DNA of 64,000 nt from DATKMK01 sp035541895 (GCA_035541895.1 DATKMK010000109.1:62001-126000), one strand, 5' to 3'; positions 32,543 through 42,096 are shown, counted from the stretch's first letter. Made by a program: numbers and translations. The notes: generated by a model not told the origin, from the letters alone.

Positions 32543-33916
32543 TTACCGCTTGACCAACACGACTTCGAGGGTCTTGCCGACGAATCGGTGCTTGAAGCCG
32601 GCGATCGGTCCAGGCAGCTTCACGCGCGCGGTGAAGTCCGGCGGAAACGCCGGCGACACCGCCGCGATCTTGCGCACGTTCGGATCGTCGACGTGGCCGG
32701 CGACGACGAAGTAGCCTTCTTGCACGCTCAAATCGTAGTCGTAGTCCGGCATGTCATCCGACACGCCCAGCTCATCTTTCATCGCGGAGTGCGGAACGCG
32801 CCGCGGAAATTCGAGACGCAGCAACAACGCGTTCCCTTGCTCGGTGAGCGTGTAGACCTCGCCGTACCGCCGCTCGCGTTCCTGCTTGTCCTCGAAGTCG
32901 CCGCCATGAAATCCATCGACCGGCAACGTACCGACCTCCTCTGACGTCTTCAGCATGCGCGTCAGCGGCGCGAACAGCATCGCCAACGGCAACCCGTAGG
33001 GGGCTGCGCGATACACCACTTCATCGAGCGGCGCGGCGCGCAGCACCGCCTCCCGCATGCGCAAGATCGTCTCGATACCGGCGATACTGAAGCCGAGCAC
33101 GATCAGCGACGTGAGTTGCGTCGAGAATATGTCGCGGCGCAACACGAGCGCACCGAACGCCACCATGATCGCCGGGTACAGCACCATGTTGTGCAGCGCG
33201 TTCAACCCAGTCGCGCCCCCGGCGGTGAAGAAGCGCTTGTCTCCCACGGCTTCCTCGATGCGCTTCTTCTGCCCGAACGGCAGCGCACCGAGCACGGGTT
33301 GGGAGAACGCGGCAAACCATTTGAACGCGCGCGAGCCCGTGCGCGGTCCGCTGAGCAACGCAGCGGCGTCTTCGAACGAGCCGGGCAGTTCGCCGGGGAA
33401 CGATTTCAATTTGCGCGGTGGGCGTGGAGCCGGCGCGGCCGCCGCCTTCGGCGGCGCCAACGCTTTCTCCACTCGGCCACCGGCCGGCGCAGCGGTCGCG
33501 ACTTTTGCCGCAGCTGGGGCAGCCGGCGCGGCCGCCGAGGCCGCTGGTGCGGGTGCAGCAGGTGCCTCGGCCGCGTGTCCGTTGCCCTTCTTGAAACGCG
33601 AGGGATAGTCGGCGGTGAACTCGGTTTCCGGATGCAATTGGCGCGCGCGCGCAATCAATACGTCATCGGACTCGGGGATGTTCGGATCCGGCACGCAGCA
33701 ATCGACCGGGCACACCGCCGCACACGCTTCGTGATCGTGGAAGCCGACGCACTCGGTGCACTTCTCGGGTACGATGTAAAAGATGTCCTGTGCGATCGCC
33801 GGATGTTTCACGCCGTTGAGCTCCCACTCCACCCCGCCCTGGTAGATCGCGGTATTGGGACACTCCGGCTCGCACGCGCCGCAGTTGATGCACTCCGACG
33901 TAATCACCGTCGCCAT
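32543..33916 (-). CDS. fused 2[4Fe-4S] ferredoxin with membrane and C-terminal beta domain
   Basis: 457 residues. Residues 1-80 are a YfhL-type ferredoxin: C9-x2-C12-x2-C15-x3-C19 and C53-x2-C56-x8-C65-x3-C69, plus C73/C74. Then comes an Ala/Pro-rich linker (about 115-168), a helical region with hydrophobic stretches at about 240-262, 268-285 and 308-320, and a beta-rich end (about 355-457, DYDYDLSVQEGYFVVAGHV) that looks somewhat like an HSP20/CS fold. I know no named family with this order. Likely a membrane-side electron carrier; it begins the transcript with the two KAS III-like genes. Confidence 0.75.
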   Translation of the reverse strand: MATVITSECINCGACEPECPNTAIYQGGVEWELNGVKHPAIAQDIFYIVPEKCTECVGFHDHEACAAVCPVDCCVPDPNIPESDDVLIARARQLHPETEFTADYPSRFKKGNGHAAEAPAAPAPAASAAAPAAPAAAKVATAAPAGGRVEKALAPPKAAAAPAPRPPRKLKSFPGELPGSFEDAAALLSGPRTGSRAFKWFAAFSQPVLGALPFGQKKRIEEAVGDKRFFTAGGATGLNALHNMVLYPAIMVAFGALVLRRDIFSTQLTSLIVLGFSIAGIETILRMREAVLRAAPLDEVVYRAAPYGLPLAMLFAPLTRMLKTSEEVGTLPVDGFHGGDFEDKQERERRYGEVYTLTEQGNALLLRLEFPRRVPHSAMKDELGVSDDMPDYDYDLSVQEGYFVVAGHVDDPNVRKIAAVSPAFPPDFTARVKLPGPIAGFKHRFVGKTLEVVLVKR

Positions 33917-34074
33917 AGAAACCCGCTCTCCCTCTGTGCAATGACTCGCAGTCGTCTAGCCTGTTTCCAACGGGGATTCAACGAAGCACCTGCCTACTAG
34001 AATCGCGACGCGGGCTCCAGTATGGAGAGCCTGCCGGCGACGCGCCGTGCGACATCTTACAGGAGGAAATTCTC

Positions 34075-34842
34075 ATGAAAATCGAATCAAGCGTGGCCGT
34101 CGTCACCGGCGGTGCATCCGGCTTGGGCGAGGCCACGGTGCGCATGCTGCTCGCCAACGGCGGGCGCGCGGCGATCATGGACCGACCCCAATCGAACGGC
34201 GAGCACTTGGCGAAGGAACTCGGCAAAAACGCGATCTTCACGCCGGCCGATGTCACCAGCGAGTCGGAAGTCAGCGCAGCGATCACCAAGGCCGTCGGCG
34301 CATTCGGCACGATTCACATCGCCGTCAACTGCGCCGGCGTCGGCGCGGCGATGAAGACGGTGAGCAAGTCGGGGCCGATGCCACTGGAGATCTTCAGCAA
34401 GGTCATCGAGATCAACCTGATCGGAACCTTCAACGTGATCCGGCTCGCGGCGGCGCAGATGCAAAGGAATCAACCCAGCGACGATGGCGAGCGGGGGGTG
34501 TTGATCAACACCGCATCGATTGCAGCGTTCGACGGTCAGATCGGGCAGGCCGCCTACTCGGCGTCGAAGGGTGGGGTGGTCGGCATGACGTTGCCGATCG
34601 CGCGCGACTTGGCCTCGGTCGGGATTCGCTGTGTCACCATTGCACCGGGTACGTTCGACACGCCGATGTTGGCGATGCTTCCCGAGCCGCAGCGTCAGGC
34701 GCTCGGGGCGCAGATTCCGTTTCCATCGCGCCTCGGCCGGCCGAGCGAGTACGCGGCGTTGGCGCGCCACATCATCGAGAACGTCGTCCTCAACGGCGAG
34801 ACCATCCGCCTCGACGGCGCGCTGCGCATGCCGCCGCGCTAA
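34075..34842 (+). CDS. SDR, 3-hydroxyacyl-CoA dehydrogenase type II-like
   Basis: 255 residues with a strong Shine-Dalgarno (AGGAGG) before ATG 34075. NAD(P)-binding TGGASGLG, 'AVNCAGVG', catalytic Ser148, Tyr161 and Lys165 (AAYSASKGG). The sequence closely resembles the HSD17B10/3-hydroxyacyl-CoA dehydrogenase group (NTASIAAFDGQIGQAAYS, APGTFDTPML), so it likely oxidises 3-hydroxyacyl-CoA or a hydroxysteroid. Ends in a 4-base tail-to-tail overlap with the cupin gene. Confidence 0.92.
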   Translation: MKIESSVAVVTGGASGLGEATVRMLLANGGRAAIMDRPQSNGEHLAKELGKNAIFTPADVTSESEVSAAITKAVGAFGTIHIAVNCAGVGAAMKTVSKSGPMPLEIFSKVIEINLIGTFNVIRLAAAQMQRNQPSDDGERGVLINTASIAAFDGQIGQAAYSASKGGVVGMTLPIARDLASVGIRCVTIAPGTFDTPMLAMLPEPQRQALGAQIPFPSRLGRPSEYAALARHIIENVVLNGETIRLDGALRMPPR

Positions 34843-35201
34843 CCCTCGCGGCGCACGATGTCGGGCGAGAACGCCGGCAAACACACGGCGATGTATTCGG
34901 CGCCCTCGGCCCCCGGCGTGCTGTAGCGCACGCGCTCTCCGGGAGCGGCTATGACCGCTTCGCCAGCGCGCACGTCGATGGCGCCGCCGTCATGTTCGAC
35001 GCACAGCGTCCCTTTCAGTACGATAGTGAACTCATGAAAGTCCGGCCGCTGCGCCGGCTCCGACCAGCCGCTCGGCGAGCGCATGTGCGCGACGCTCACG
35101 GCGGTGGTCTTGGAGTTTACACGGCCGACGTATTCGTCGATCAACTTCGGCGGCGTGCCGGCGGCTTCGATTCGCGTGGGTCCTTTGATGTGTGTGGGCA
35201 T
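34839..35201 (-). CDS. cupin domain protein
   Basis: 120 residues with a single cupin beta barrel: 'RPDFHEFTIVLKGTLCVEHDGG', DVRAGEAVIAAPGERVRYS and 'AEYIAVCLPAFSPDIV'. Only one clear His is kept in the first motif (FHEF), so metal binding is uncertain. Function unknown; small cupins may be isomerases, dioxygenases or ligand sensors. It overlaps the SDR gene by 4 bases tail to tail. Confidence 0.82.
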   Translation of the reverse strand: MPTHIKGPTRIEAAGTPPKLIDEYVGRVNSKTTAVSVAHMRSPSGWSEPAQRPDFHEFTIVLKGTLCVEHDGGAIDVRAGEAVIAAPGERVRYSTPGAEGAEYIAVCLPAFSPDIVRREG

Positions 35202-35524
35202 ATCGATCTCATGCCGATTCGGCGTGATTCGGGCAAGGGGCGGTGAATTGTCGCGTCACGTTGCCGACTGATGAGGAGAAAACCGGGCGCGGTTTTCTCC
35301 TCAGACTCCTCTTTCGCTTCCGCTGCGCTCGCTATCGGCCGCGTCACTGCGAGTCGGCCTCACGCATAGGTATGTACCGACGGCGTCGGGCTGCGATGCC
35401 AATGGCGGGCTGCACGTCGCCAGCGACAGCCTCTGGGCTCTGTGGGTTGAACGCAGCACGTTCCTTCGTCCTGAAGCTTCGCCACGGCACTTCGCGTTGA
35501 CATCCGATCCGCAATCGGCGCACC
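35202..35524. other. 323-bp intergenic region between cupin and RNase R
   Basis: It holds one strong hairpin (35272-35303, listed separately). The part nearest RNase R (35345-35524) has no clear gene; in-frame extension of RNase R is blocked by a TGA at 35498. A TTGACA at 35497 has no suitable -10 partner before the start. Otherwise nothing recognised. Confidence 0.5.
35272..35303. terminator. 13-bp perfect hairpin between divergent genes
   Basis: TGAGGAGAAAACC, a 6-base loop GGGCGC, then the exact complement GGTTTTCTCCTCA. There is no U-run on either side, so it may be a regulatory or processing structure rather than a simple terminator; the stem itself contains TTTT. Position upstream of both divergent genes argues against an ordinary terminator. 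Confidence 0.5.
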
Positions 35525-37825
35525 GTGCTCATCGTGCAGGCACAGGACAGCGCGGACGCCGCAACACTCCTCGCACTGCTGGAGCAGCGAGCCCCGCGCC
35601 CGCTGTCTATCCCCGAAATTGCCCGCCTGCTCAACCTTGAGCACTACAATCACAAAGCCATGCGCGCAGCGTTGGAAGCCGGGGTGATGGAGCGCAACCT
35701 GCGCCGAATCGGCAAAACCCGCTATCAATGGATTCGCGACGTCGAGCGGGTCTCGCGAACCGAAACGAAGCGCGCGAGAAAAACCGGGCGATCCGCCGCT
35801 CGAACCATCGAGGGCCGCTACACGCGGGTTCGCGCCGGCTTCGGCTTCGTCGAGGTGCTCGGCCGCCAGGCTGATCAGTTCGCCCGCGACATCTTGATTC
35901 CCGCCAGCATGGAAGGCGCAGCGCTGCATGGCGATCGCGTGGCGGTCGAAATTGTCCGGCGCGATGCGCGCGTCCGACGCGTCGTCGGCCGGATCGTGTC
36001 GGTGCTCGAACGTGCGCACGAGCAAATCATCGGCACGCTCGAACTGCACGGTCGACATTGGCGGATCGTTCCGGACAACGACCTGCTCCCGCCGGTCGAT
36101 CTCATCGGTGACGTCCAACTCGACCGCGACAACCACGGCCTGACGGCGCGCGCCCGCCTGACGCGCGCCGCCACCCCGACCCGCCCCGTGGGCGGCGAGC
36201 TCGTCGAGGTGCTCGGGGCAGCGGACGACCCCGAGGTGCAGTTCCTCAGCATCGCCTATGAACACGGCTTGCGCACCGAGTTTCCGCCCGAGGTGGTCGC
36301 CGAGGCGACACGCCTGCCACCTGACCCGTCCGCGAGCGATTTCACTGGTCGCGACGATTTGCGGGCGCTGCCATTCGTCACCATCGACGGCGAAACCGCA
36401 CGCGACTTCGACGATGCGATTTGTCTCGAAGCGAGGCGCAGCGGCTACCATCTCTGGGTCGCCATCGCCGACGTGTCTCACTATGTGCAGCCGGGTTCCG
36501 CGCTCGACGACGAGGCGGGCCGGCGCGGCACCAGCGTCTACTTCCCCAATCGCGCGATCCCGATGCTGCCGCCGCAGTTGTCGAGCGAGTTGTGCTCGCT
36601 CAATCCACAGCGCGATCGACTCGTGTTGGTCGCGGAGCTGTCCTACGATCGCGATGCGCATCGCACCGACGAGCGGTTCTATCGCGCGGTCATCAGCAGC
36701 CGCGCGCGACTGACCTACACCAAGGTCGCGGCCGTGCTGTCGACTACCGACACAGCGGAGATCCGCGCCTCGCGCAACGAGCTTGGTCCGCTGCTGTCGC
36801 AGCTGCATCGCATGCACGAGCTGATGCTGAAACTCTATCGCAATCGGATTCGCGGCGGCTCACTTGATCTCGATTTGCCGGAAGCGCTGATCGATTTGTC
36901 CGAGCAAGGTCGCAGCATCGGCGTTCGCCTGTTCCATCGCAACGACGCCCACCGCATCGTGGAAGAGTTCATGCTCGAAGCGAACTGCGCCGTCGCCGCG
37001 CACTTGCGGGATCAACGCATTCCCCTGCCCTACCGCATTCACGAACCGCCCGATCCGGACGACATCGACGAGTTGAATCAGTTCCTTGGGCCCTTCGGTC
37101 TCGCGGTCGAGTACCGCGGGGGACCCGAGCCGAGCGACGTGCAGCGACTGCTCACCCGCCTGCAAGGCCATCCGTTGGCGCGCGTACTGACGCGCCAGGT
37201 GCTTCGCGCATTGACCCAAGCCCAGTACAGCACCCGCAACGCCGGGCACTTCGGCCTTGCGTTCCCGGTCTACTGCCACTTCACTTCGCCGATCCGCCGC
37301 TATCCGGACCTCCTCGTGCATCGGCAGCTCGGGCATTTGTTCGACCTCGCATCCGATCGTGCTCGCGCCGACGCCGAAGCGTTGGAGGCCGCAGCCGTCC
37401 ATAGCTCACAGCGCGAGCGCGAGGCGATGGAAGCCGAGCGCGCGATGCTCGACCTCAAGAAGGCCGAATTCATGCTCGATCACTTGCTCGAACAAGAGGC
37501 GGGCACGATCGTGTCGGTGACGAACTTCGGCTTCTTCGTCGAGCTCGACGCCTATCCCATCGAAGGACTCGTGCGCCTCGGCGATCTGACAGATGATCGA
37601 TACACGTTCATCGAGCGCGAGCGCGCGCTCAAGGGCATGCGCAAAGGCCACCGGTTCCGCCTCGGCGACCGCGTGCTGGTCGAAGCAATCAATGTCGATC
37701 TCCGCCGACGCGAGATCGACCTGGCACTCCTGGAGCGCCTGGCCACACGCGTTGCCACGACTGCGACGGACTCGCCGCGACGAGGCAAAAGGTCTCCGAA
37801 TCGCGCGCGCAAGCGGCGTGCTTGA
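35525..37825 (+). CDS. rnr: ribonuclease R
   Basis: 766 residues. N-terminal winged helix (about 15-70), OB cold-shock domains (about 95-250), RNB catalytic core with TIDGETARDFDDAI (288-299, the metal-binding Asp set), 'HYVQPGSALDDEAGRRGTS', and 'PVYCHFTSPIRRYPDLLVHR', then an S1 domain (about 660-745) and a basic tail (KRSPNRARKRRA). It degrades structured RNA 3' to 5'. GTG 35525 is the start because the frame is closed just upstream. Confidence 0.95.
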   Translation: MLIVQAQDSADAATLLALLEQRAPRPLSIPEIARLLNLEHYNHKAMRAALEAGVMERNLRRIGKTRYQWIRDVERVSRTETKRARKTGRSAARTIEGRYTRVRAGFGFVEVLGRQADQFARDILIPASMEGAALHGDRVAVEIVRRDARVRRVVGRIVSVLERAHEQIIGTLELHGRHWRIVPDNDLLPPVDLIGDVQLDRDNHGLTARARLTRAATPTRPVGGELVEVLGAADDPEVQFLSIAYEHGLRTEFPPEVVAEATRLPPDPSASDFTGRDDLRALPFVTIDGETARDFDDAICLEARRSGYHLWVAIADVSHYVQPGSALDDEAGRRGTSVYFPNRAIPMLPPQLSSELCSLNPQRDRLVLVAELSYDRDAHRTDERFYRAVISSRARLTYTKVAAVLSTTDTAEIRASRNELGPLLSQLHRMHELMLKLYRNRIRGGSLDLDLPEALIDLSEQGRSIGVRLFHRNDAHRIVEEFMLEANCAVAAHLRDQRIPLPYRIHEPPDPDDIDELNQFLGPFGLAVEYRGGPEPSDVQRLLTRLQGHPLARVLTRQVLRALTQAQYSTRNAGHFGLAFPVYCHFTSPIRRYPDLLVHRQLGHLFDLASDRARADAEALEAAAVHSSQREREAMEAERAMLDLKKAEFMLDHLLEQEAGTIVSVTNFGFFVELDAYPIEGLVRLGDLTDDRYTFIERERALKGMRKGHRFRLGDRVLVEAINVDLRRREIDLALLERLATRVATTATDSPRRGKRSPNRARKRRA

Positions 37826-37872
37826 AGGAAGCGTTGTCGTGGTGTGAAATCACCATTGTCGACGGAGGATGG

Positions 37873-39543
37873 ATGCCGACCAATGTTGAAGTCGCCCACT
37901 CGATTGCGCTGCGGCCCATCGCGGAGGTGGCAGCGCCGCTCGGGCTGACGTCCGCGGACTTGCGTCCCTATGGCCATGACGTTGCCAAGGTTGCGCTCTC
38001 CGTTCTCCAACGTCCGCGGTTGCGACCCGACCCATCGCGGCTGATTCTGGTCTCTGCCATCACCCCGACTCCGGCGGGCGAAGGAAAGACCACCACCAGC
38101 ATCGGGCTGGCCGACGCGTTTCATCGCCTGGGCGAATCCGTATGTGTCGCGCTGCGCGAGCCGTCGCTCGGGCCATGCTTCGGCATGAAGGGCGGCGCCA
38201 CCGGCGGCGGCTATAGCCAGATCGCGCCCGCCGATCGGATCAATCTACACTTCACCGGCGACTTCCATGCGGTGACGACGGCCCACAATCTGCTCGCGGC
38301 GCTGCTCGACAATCACATCTACTTCGGCAACCGGCTCGGAATCGATCCGCGCCGCATCGTGTGGCGTCGGGTGATGGATATGAACGATCGCGCCCTGCGC
38401 AACATCATCGTCGGCCTCGGCGGCCCGCAGCAGGGGGTGCCGCGCGAAACCGGCTTCGACATCACCGCGGCGTCGGAGGTCATGGCAATGCTGTGTCTCG
38501 CCAGCGGCATCGACGATCTGCGCGCGCGGATCGAACGCACGCTGGTCGGGTTCACGTACGATGGCGAGCCGGTGACCGCGGGCAAGCTCGACGCCGCCGG
38601 CGCGATGCTCGCGCTGCTGCGCGACGCGCTGCAACCGAACCTCGTGCAAACCCTCGAAGGCACGCCGGCGCTGGTGCACGGCGGGCCGTTTGCGAATATC
38701 GCGCACGGCTGCAACAGCGTGCTGGCCACGCGCATGGCGATGCATCTCGCCGACTGGGCGATCACCGAAGCGGGCTTCGGCTTCGAACTCGGCGCCGAAA
38801 AGTTCTTCGACATCAAATGCGCCGGCGCCGGACTCGACACCGCCGCGGTCGTGCTGGTGGCCACCGTGCGCGCGCTCAAGCTGCACGGTGGGGTCGCGCT
38901 GGCGGACCTCGGCCGGCCCGATCCCGAAGCGGTCGTGCGCGGCCTGCCGAACCTCGACAAGCACATCGAGAACATCGCCCAGTTCGGCGAGCGTCCGGTG
39001 GTGGCGATCAACCGGTTCGCCGGCGACAGCGAAGACGAGATCCTTGCGGTGCGGCGCCATTGCGCCGACCGTGGCGTGCCGGGCGCGGTGACAGACCACT
39101 TCGCTCGCGGCGGCGAGGGCGCAGTGGAGTTGGCGCGAACCGTCATGATGCACGCCGAGCGTCGCAGCCAGCCGTTTCGACCGCTGTACGATTGGCACCA
39201 GCCGGTTCCCGACAAGATCCTGGTCGTCGCGCAGAAAATGTACGGCGCACGCCGTGTTGTGTTCACCAAGACGGCCGAGCGCGACCTCACTGACGTCAAG
39301 CGCCTCGGCTACGACCGACTACCCGTGTGCATCGCCAAGACGCAGAACTCACTCTCCGACGATCCGACGTTGCGCGGCCGACCCAGCGATTTCGACGTGA
39401 CGGTGCGAGGGATTCAGATCAATGCGGGCGCCGGGTTCCTGGTCGTGCTCACCGGCGATATCGTTCGCATGCCGGGTCTGCCGCGCCACCCGCTCGCCGA
39501 ATCGATCGATCTGCAAGGCGATGCGATCGTCGGGCTCGCATGA
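37873..39543 (+). CDS. fhs: formate--tetrahydrofolate ligase
   Basis: 556 residues, the standard length, from ATG 37873. ATP-binding loop TPTPAGEGKTTT, then GMKGGATGGGYSQ, LHFTGDFHAVTTAHNL and 'GPFANIAHGCNSV'. It makes 10-formyl-THF from formate, THF and ATP. Together with the 10-formyl-THF hydrolase and N-formylglutamate amidohydrolase at 50.3-51.9 kb it points to active formate and C1 exchange. Overlaps the next gene by 4 bases. Confidence 0.97.
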   Translation: MPTNVEVAHSIALRPIAEVAAPLGLTSADLRPYGHDVAKVALSVLQRPRLRPDPSRLILVSAITPTPAGEGKTTTSIGLADAFHRLGESVCVALREPSLGPCFGMKGGATGGGYSQIAPADRINLHFTGDFHAVTTAHNLLAALLDNHIYFGNRLGIDPRRIVWRRVMDMNDRALRNIIVGLGGPQQGVPRETGFDITAASEVMAMLCLASGIDDLRARIERTLVGFTYDGEPVTAGKLDAAGAMLALLRDALQPNLVQTLEGTPALVHGGPFANIAHGCNSVLATRMAMHLADWAITEAGFGFELGAEKFFDIKCAGAGLDTAAVVLVATVRALKLHGGVALADLGRPDPEAVVRGLPNLDKHIENIAQFGERPVVAINRFAGDSEDEILAVRRHCADRGVPGAVTDHFARGGEGAVELARTVMMHAERRSQPFRPLYDWHQPVPDKILVVAQKMYGARRVVFTKTAERDLTDVKRLGYDRLPVCIAKTQNSLSDDPTLRGRPSDFDVTVRGIQINAGAGFLVVLTGDIVRMPGLPRHPLAESIDLQGDAIVGLA

Positions 39544-40073
39544 TCATGTCCAACGCGTGGTACTTCGCCTACGGCTCCAACATGCAGCGCGCGACCTTCG
39601 CCGGCCGCCGCGGCATCGCGTTCTCGCGCGCGCTGCCGGCGCGCGTCAACGCGTGGCGCCTAGTGTTCGACAAACCGCCCTTGCTGCCGATCGGGGAGTC
39701 GTACGCCAACATCATTCCAGACCCCGCAGCCGAGGTGCTGGGCGTGTTGTACGAGGTCACGCTCGACGACCTCGCCCACATCGATTTCACCGAGGGGGTT
39801 CAACTCGGAAACTACCGACGCGTCGAGGTGCCGGCAATACCGCTCGCGCCGATCGAGCCGCCGCCGCTGAGCGCATTCACCCTCACGTCCGAGCGGCGCG
39901 ACGACCAACTGCAGCCGTCGCTGCGCTACATGAGCCTGCTGATCGCCGGCGCGATTGAGCACCGGCTTCCGGCCGACTACGTCGAGTTTCTCCGTTCGGT
40001 GCCGGCGCGACCGGAGACGCCCGAGGCGATTGAGTTTCGCGCGATGGTCGACGACGTCCTCCGCCGGCGTTGA
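39540..40073 (+). CDS. gamma-glutamylcyclotransferase-like protein
   Basis: 177 residues from ATG 39540 (a second ATG at 39546). The GGCT fold mark WYFAYGSNM opens the protein, with a central 'DFTEGVQLGNYRRVEV' containing the likely catalytic Glu. It could release 5-oxoproline from gamma-glutamyl peptides; many bacterial members have unknown substrates. Start overlaps the fhs stop (ATGA), so translation may be coupled. Confidence 0.85.
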   Translation: MIMSNAWYFAYGSNMQRATFAGRRGIAFSRALPARVNAWRLVFDKPPLLPIGESYANIIPDPAAEVLGVLYEVTLDDLAHIDFTEGVQLGNYRRVEVPAIPLAPIEPPPLSAFTLTSERRDDQLQPSLRYMSLLIAGAIEHRLPADYVEFLRSVPARPETPEAIEFRAMVDDVLRRR

Positions 40074-40105
40074 CCGGCGCGCGCCGCCGGCACCATAGGC
40101 AGAGT

Positions 40106-41314
40106 CTACGAGGGCGCGAACTTCACCCGCATCTCTTTGATGCCGTCGATGAAGTTCGAGCGCAGCAGCCGCGGCGGCGCCGCCGGCTCCATATCGGGCA
40201 GGCGGCGGAGCAACTCCTCGAAAATCACCTTCAACTCCAGCCGTGCGAGGTTTGCGCCCAAGCAGAAGTGCTCGCCGATGCCGAAGGCGAGGTGCTCGTT
40301 GGGACTGCGCGCGACATCGAAGCGATCGGGATCGGGAAAGACGTCCTCGTCGCGATTCACCGACGGATACCACATCGTGACCTTGTCACCGGCGCGGATC
40401 TTCGTGGCGCGGATCTCGGTGTCGGCGGTGGCGGTGCGGCGGAAGTACATCACCGGCGGGTTGTAGCGCAGAATCTCCTCGATCGCGGACGGAATCAGCC
40501 CCGGGTTGTCGATCAAGCGCCGCCGCTGGTCGGGATGTTCCATCAGCAAGCGCATCCCGTGGGCGGTGACGGTGCGTGTGGTCTCGTTGCCGGCCACCGC
40601 GAGCAGCAGAAAGAACGAATTGAACTCCAGCTCGGTGAGTTTCTCGCCGTCGACTTCGGCGTTGACCAGCGCGGTGGCGAGATTGTCGGCGGGCTGGGTG
40701 CGGCCCTGCTCGGCCAGCTTCGCGGCGTACATGAACATCTCAATGCCGGCCTGCTTGCCCTGTTCGCGACTGGCTTGAACCTCGGGATCGTCGAAGCCGA
40801 TCATCAGATTGCTGAGGTCGTAGACCCGACGCCGATCCTCCTCGGGCACACCGACCAGCTCGCAGATGACCTGCATCGGCAACTCGGCGGCGATCTCCGA
40901 GACAAACTCACATTCGCCTTTGTGCGCAACCCGATCGACGATCGTCCTGGCCATGTCGCGAATGTGTTCCTCGAGTCGAGTCACCATGCGCGGCGTGAAG
41001 CCCTTTTGCACCAAGCGCCGGAATTTCACGTGCTGCGGCGGGTCCATGTTGAGCATGATCGCACGCAGTTCCATCAGGGTGTTTTCGGGTGGATCGAAAA
41101 TGTTGGTGCCCCCGCGCCACGACGAAAACAGATTCGGCTCGCGCGAGACCTGTTTGAGATCGTCGTACTTGGTGATCACCCAGAAACCCGGGCCGCCGTC
41201 GCGTTCGGCATTCCACGATACCGGCGCGTCGCGTCGCAACATCCGGAAGTATTCGTGCGGAAACCCGCCGTCGAACGCGCGCGGGTCGCTGAGGTCCGCG
41301 TCGCCGATCTTCAT
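40106..41314 (-). CDS. cytochrome P450 (CYP124/125/142-like)
   Basis: 402 residues, soluble bacterial P450. I-helix AGNETTR (about 241-247), ExxR at Glu280-Arg283, and the haem loop FGIGEHFCLGANLARLE with Cys351. The sequence style (NMDPPQHVKFRRLVQKGFTPRM, TRTVTAHGM) is that of CYP124/125/142 enzymes, which hydroxylate sterol side chains or methyl-branched lipids at the terminal position. No ferredoxin or reductase is adjacent. It overlaps the upstream acetoacetate-decarboxylase-family gene by 4 bases. Confidence 0.92.
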   Translation of the reverse strand: MKIGDADLSDPRAFDGGFPHEYFRMLRRDAPVSWNAERDGGPGFWVITKYDDLKQVSREPNLFSSWRGGTNIFDPPENTLMELRAIMLNMDPPQHVKFRRLVQKGFTPRMVTRLEEHIRDMARTIVDRVAHKGECEFVSEIAAELPMQVICELVGVPEEDRRRVYDLSNLMIGFDDPEVQASREQGKQAGIEMFMYAAKLAEQGRTQPADNLATALVNAEVDGEKLTELEFNSFFLLLAVAGNETTRTVTAHGMRLLMEHPDQRRRLIDNPGLIPSAIEEILRYNPPVMYFRRTATADTEIRATKIRAGDKVTMWYPSVNRDEDVFPDPDRFDVARSPNEHLAFGIGEHFCLGANLARLELKVIFEELLRRLPDMEPAAPPRLLRSNFIDGIKEMRVKFAPS

Positions 41315-42096
41315 CGCCTGCAGCTACCGGTCTCGACGACCACCGGGGCATCGAAGCTTGCGTGCATGTGCTCGACCCAGGTGCTCATCAACGCGCGGCG
41401 CGGCAACCCGAGGCCGCGCAACTCGTCGGCGATCGGGTGCGCGCCGAGTGCCAGCGTGGCCCCGCCCAACCGCATCCCGACGCCGTCGCCACCCATGACC
41501 GACGGCGTGCGCCGCAAGACACCGTCACGCCATGCGTACGCGTCCTGGGGCATGTCCTTCATCTGTCGTTGTCCACCGCGTCGCATGGCGAGGGTGAGGA
41601 CGGGTGTCCCGTCGGCGACCAGGCGACACGAGCGGGTGTTGCCCTGGTCGCTGAACTCGATGTCGTCGACGGTCTTCGGGAAGCCCCAAATGTCACGGCC
41701 AGCGTCGCACGAAAAGCCGGTCGTCACCGGCAGGTGATGAATGTACGCGCCGATCTGGCCGCGCTGAAACCCGCCGAGCATGCCGAACAACGGCAGCGGC
41801 GGTGGGCCGCCTTGCTTGACGAAGAACGCGACCGAGACTTCGTTGTACATTCCGAGGTCGTTGTCGCGATACTCGATGGCGGCGATCACGCACAACGTAC
41901 GTCCCGGCAGCAACTCGGGCACGTACAAGCCCGGCGCCGCGATCAGCCCGCGGACCCCGGCCGCCGGCACAACAAACATCGCGGACATCGAGGTCGCGTC
42001 CCGTACCTCGACGGGCAGTCGCACTACCTTGCCCTGCACCACGTATTCGGTCGACGCGGAAGGCGGTGAATCGATCGCCGCGGCTTGCTTACTCAT
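41311..42096 (-). CDS. acetoacetate decarboxylase family protein
   Basis: 261 residues from ATG 42096. Contains the ADC-fold segments GLYVPELLPGRTLCVIA, 'YNEVSVAFFVKQGG' and DIWGFPKTVDDIEF, where the Lys fits the Schiff-base lysine of acetoacetate decarboxylase. Other family members act as aldolases or dehydratases on keto acids, so decarboxylation is not certain. Its last 4 bases overlap the start of the P450, which suggests action on the same or a successive metabolite. Confidence 0.83.
   Translation of the reverse strand: MSKQAAAIDSPPSASTEYVVQGKVVRLPVEVRDATSMSAMFVVPAAGVRGLIAAPGLYVPELLPGRTLCVIAAIEYRDNDLGMYNEVSVAFFVKQGGPPPLPLFGMLGGFQRGQIGAYIHHLPVTTGFSCDAGRDIWGFPKTVDDIEFSDQGNTRSCRLVADGTPVLTLAMRRGGQRQMKDMPQDAYAWRDGVLRRTPSVMGGDGVGMRLGGATLALGAHPIADELRGLGLPRRALMSTWVEHMHASFDAPVVVETGSCRR

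Noticed and set aside
35497..35502. TTGACA as a -35 box for RNase R
   Set aside because: No suitable -10 box fits between it and the GTG start at 35525.
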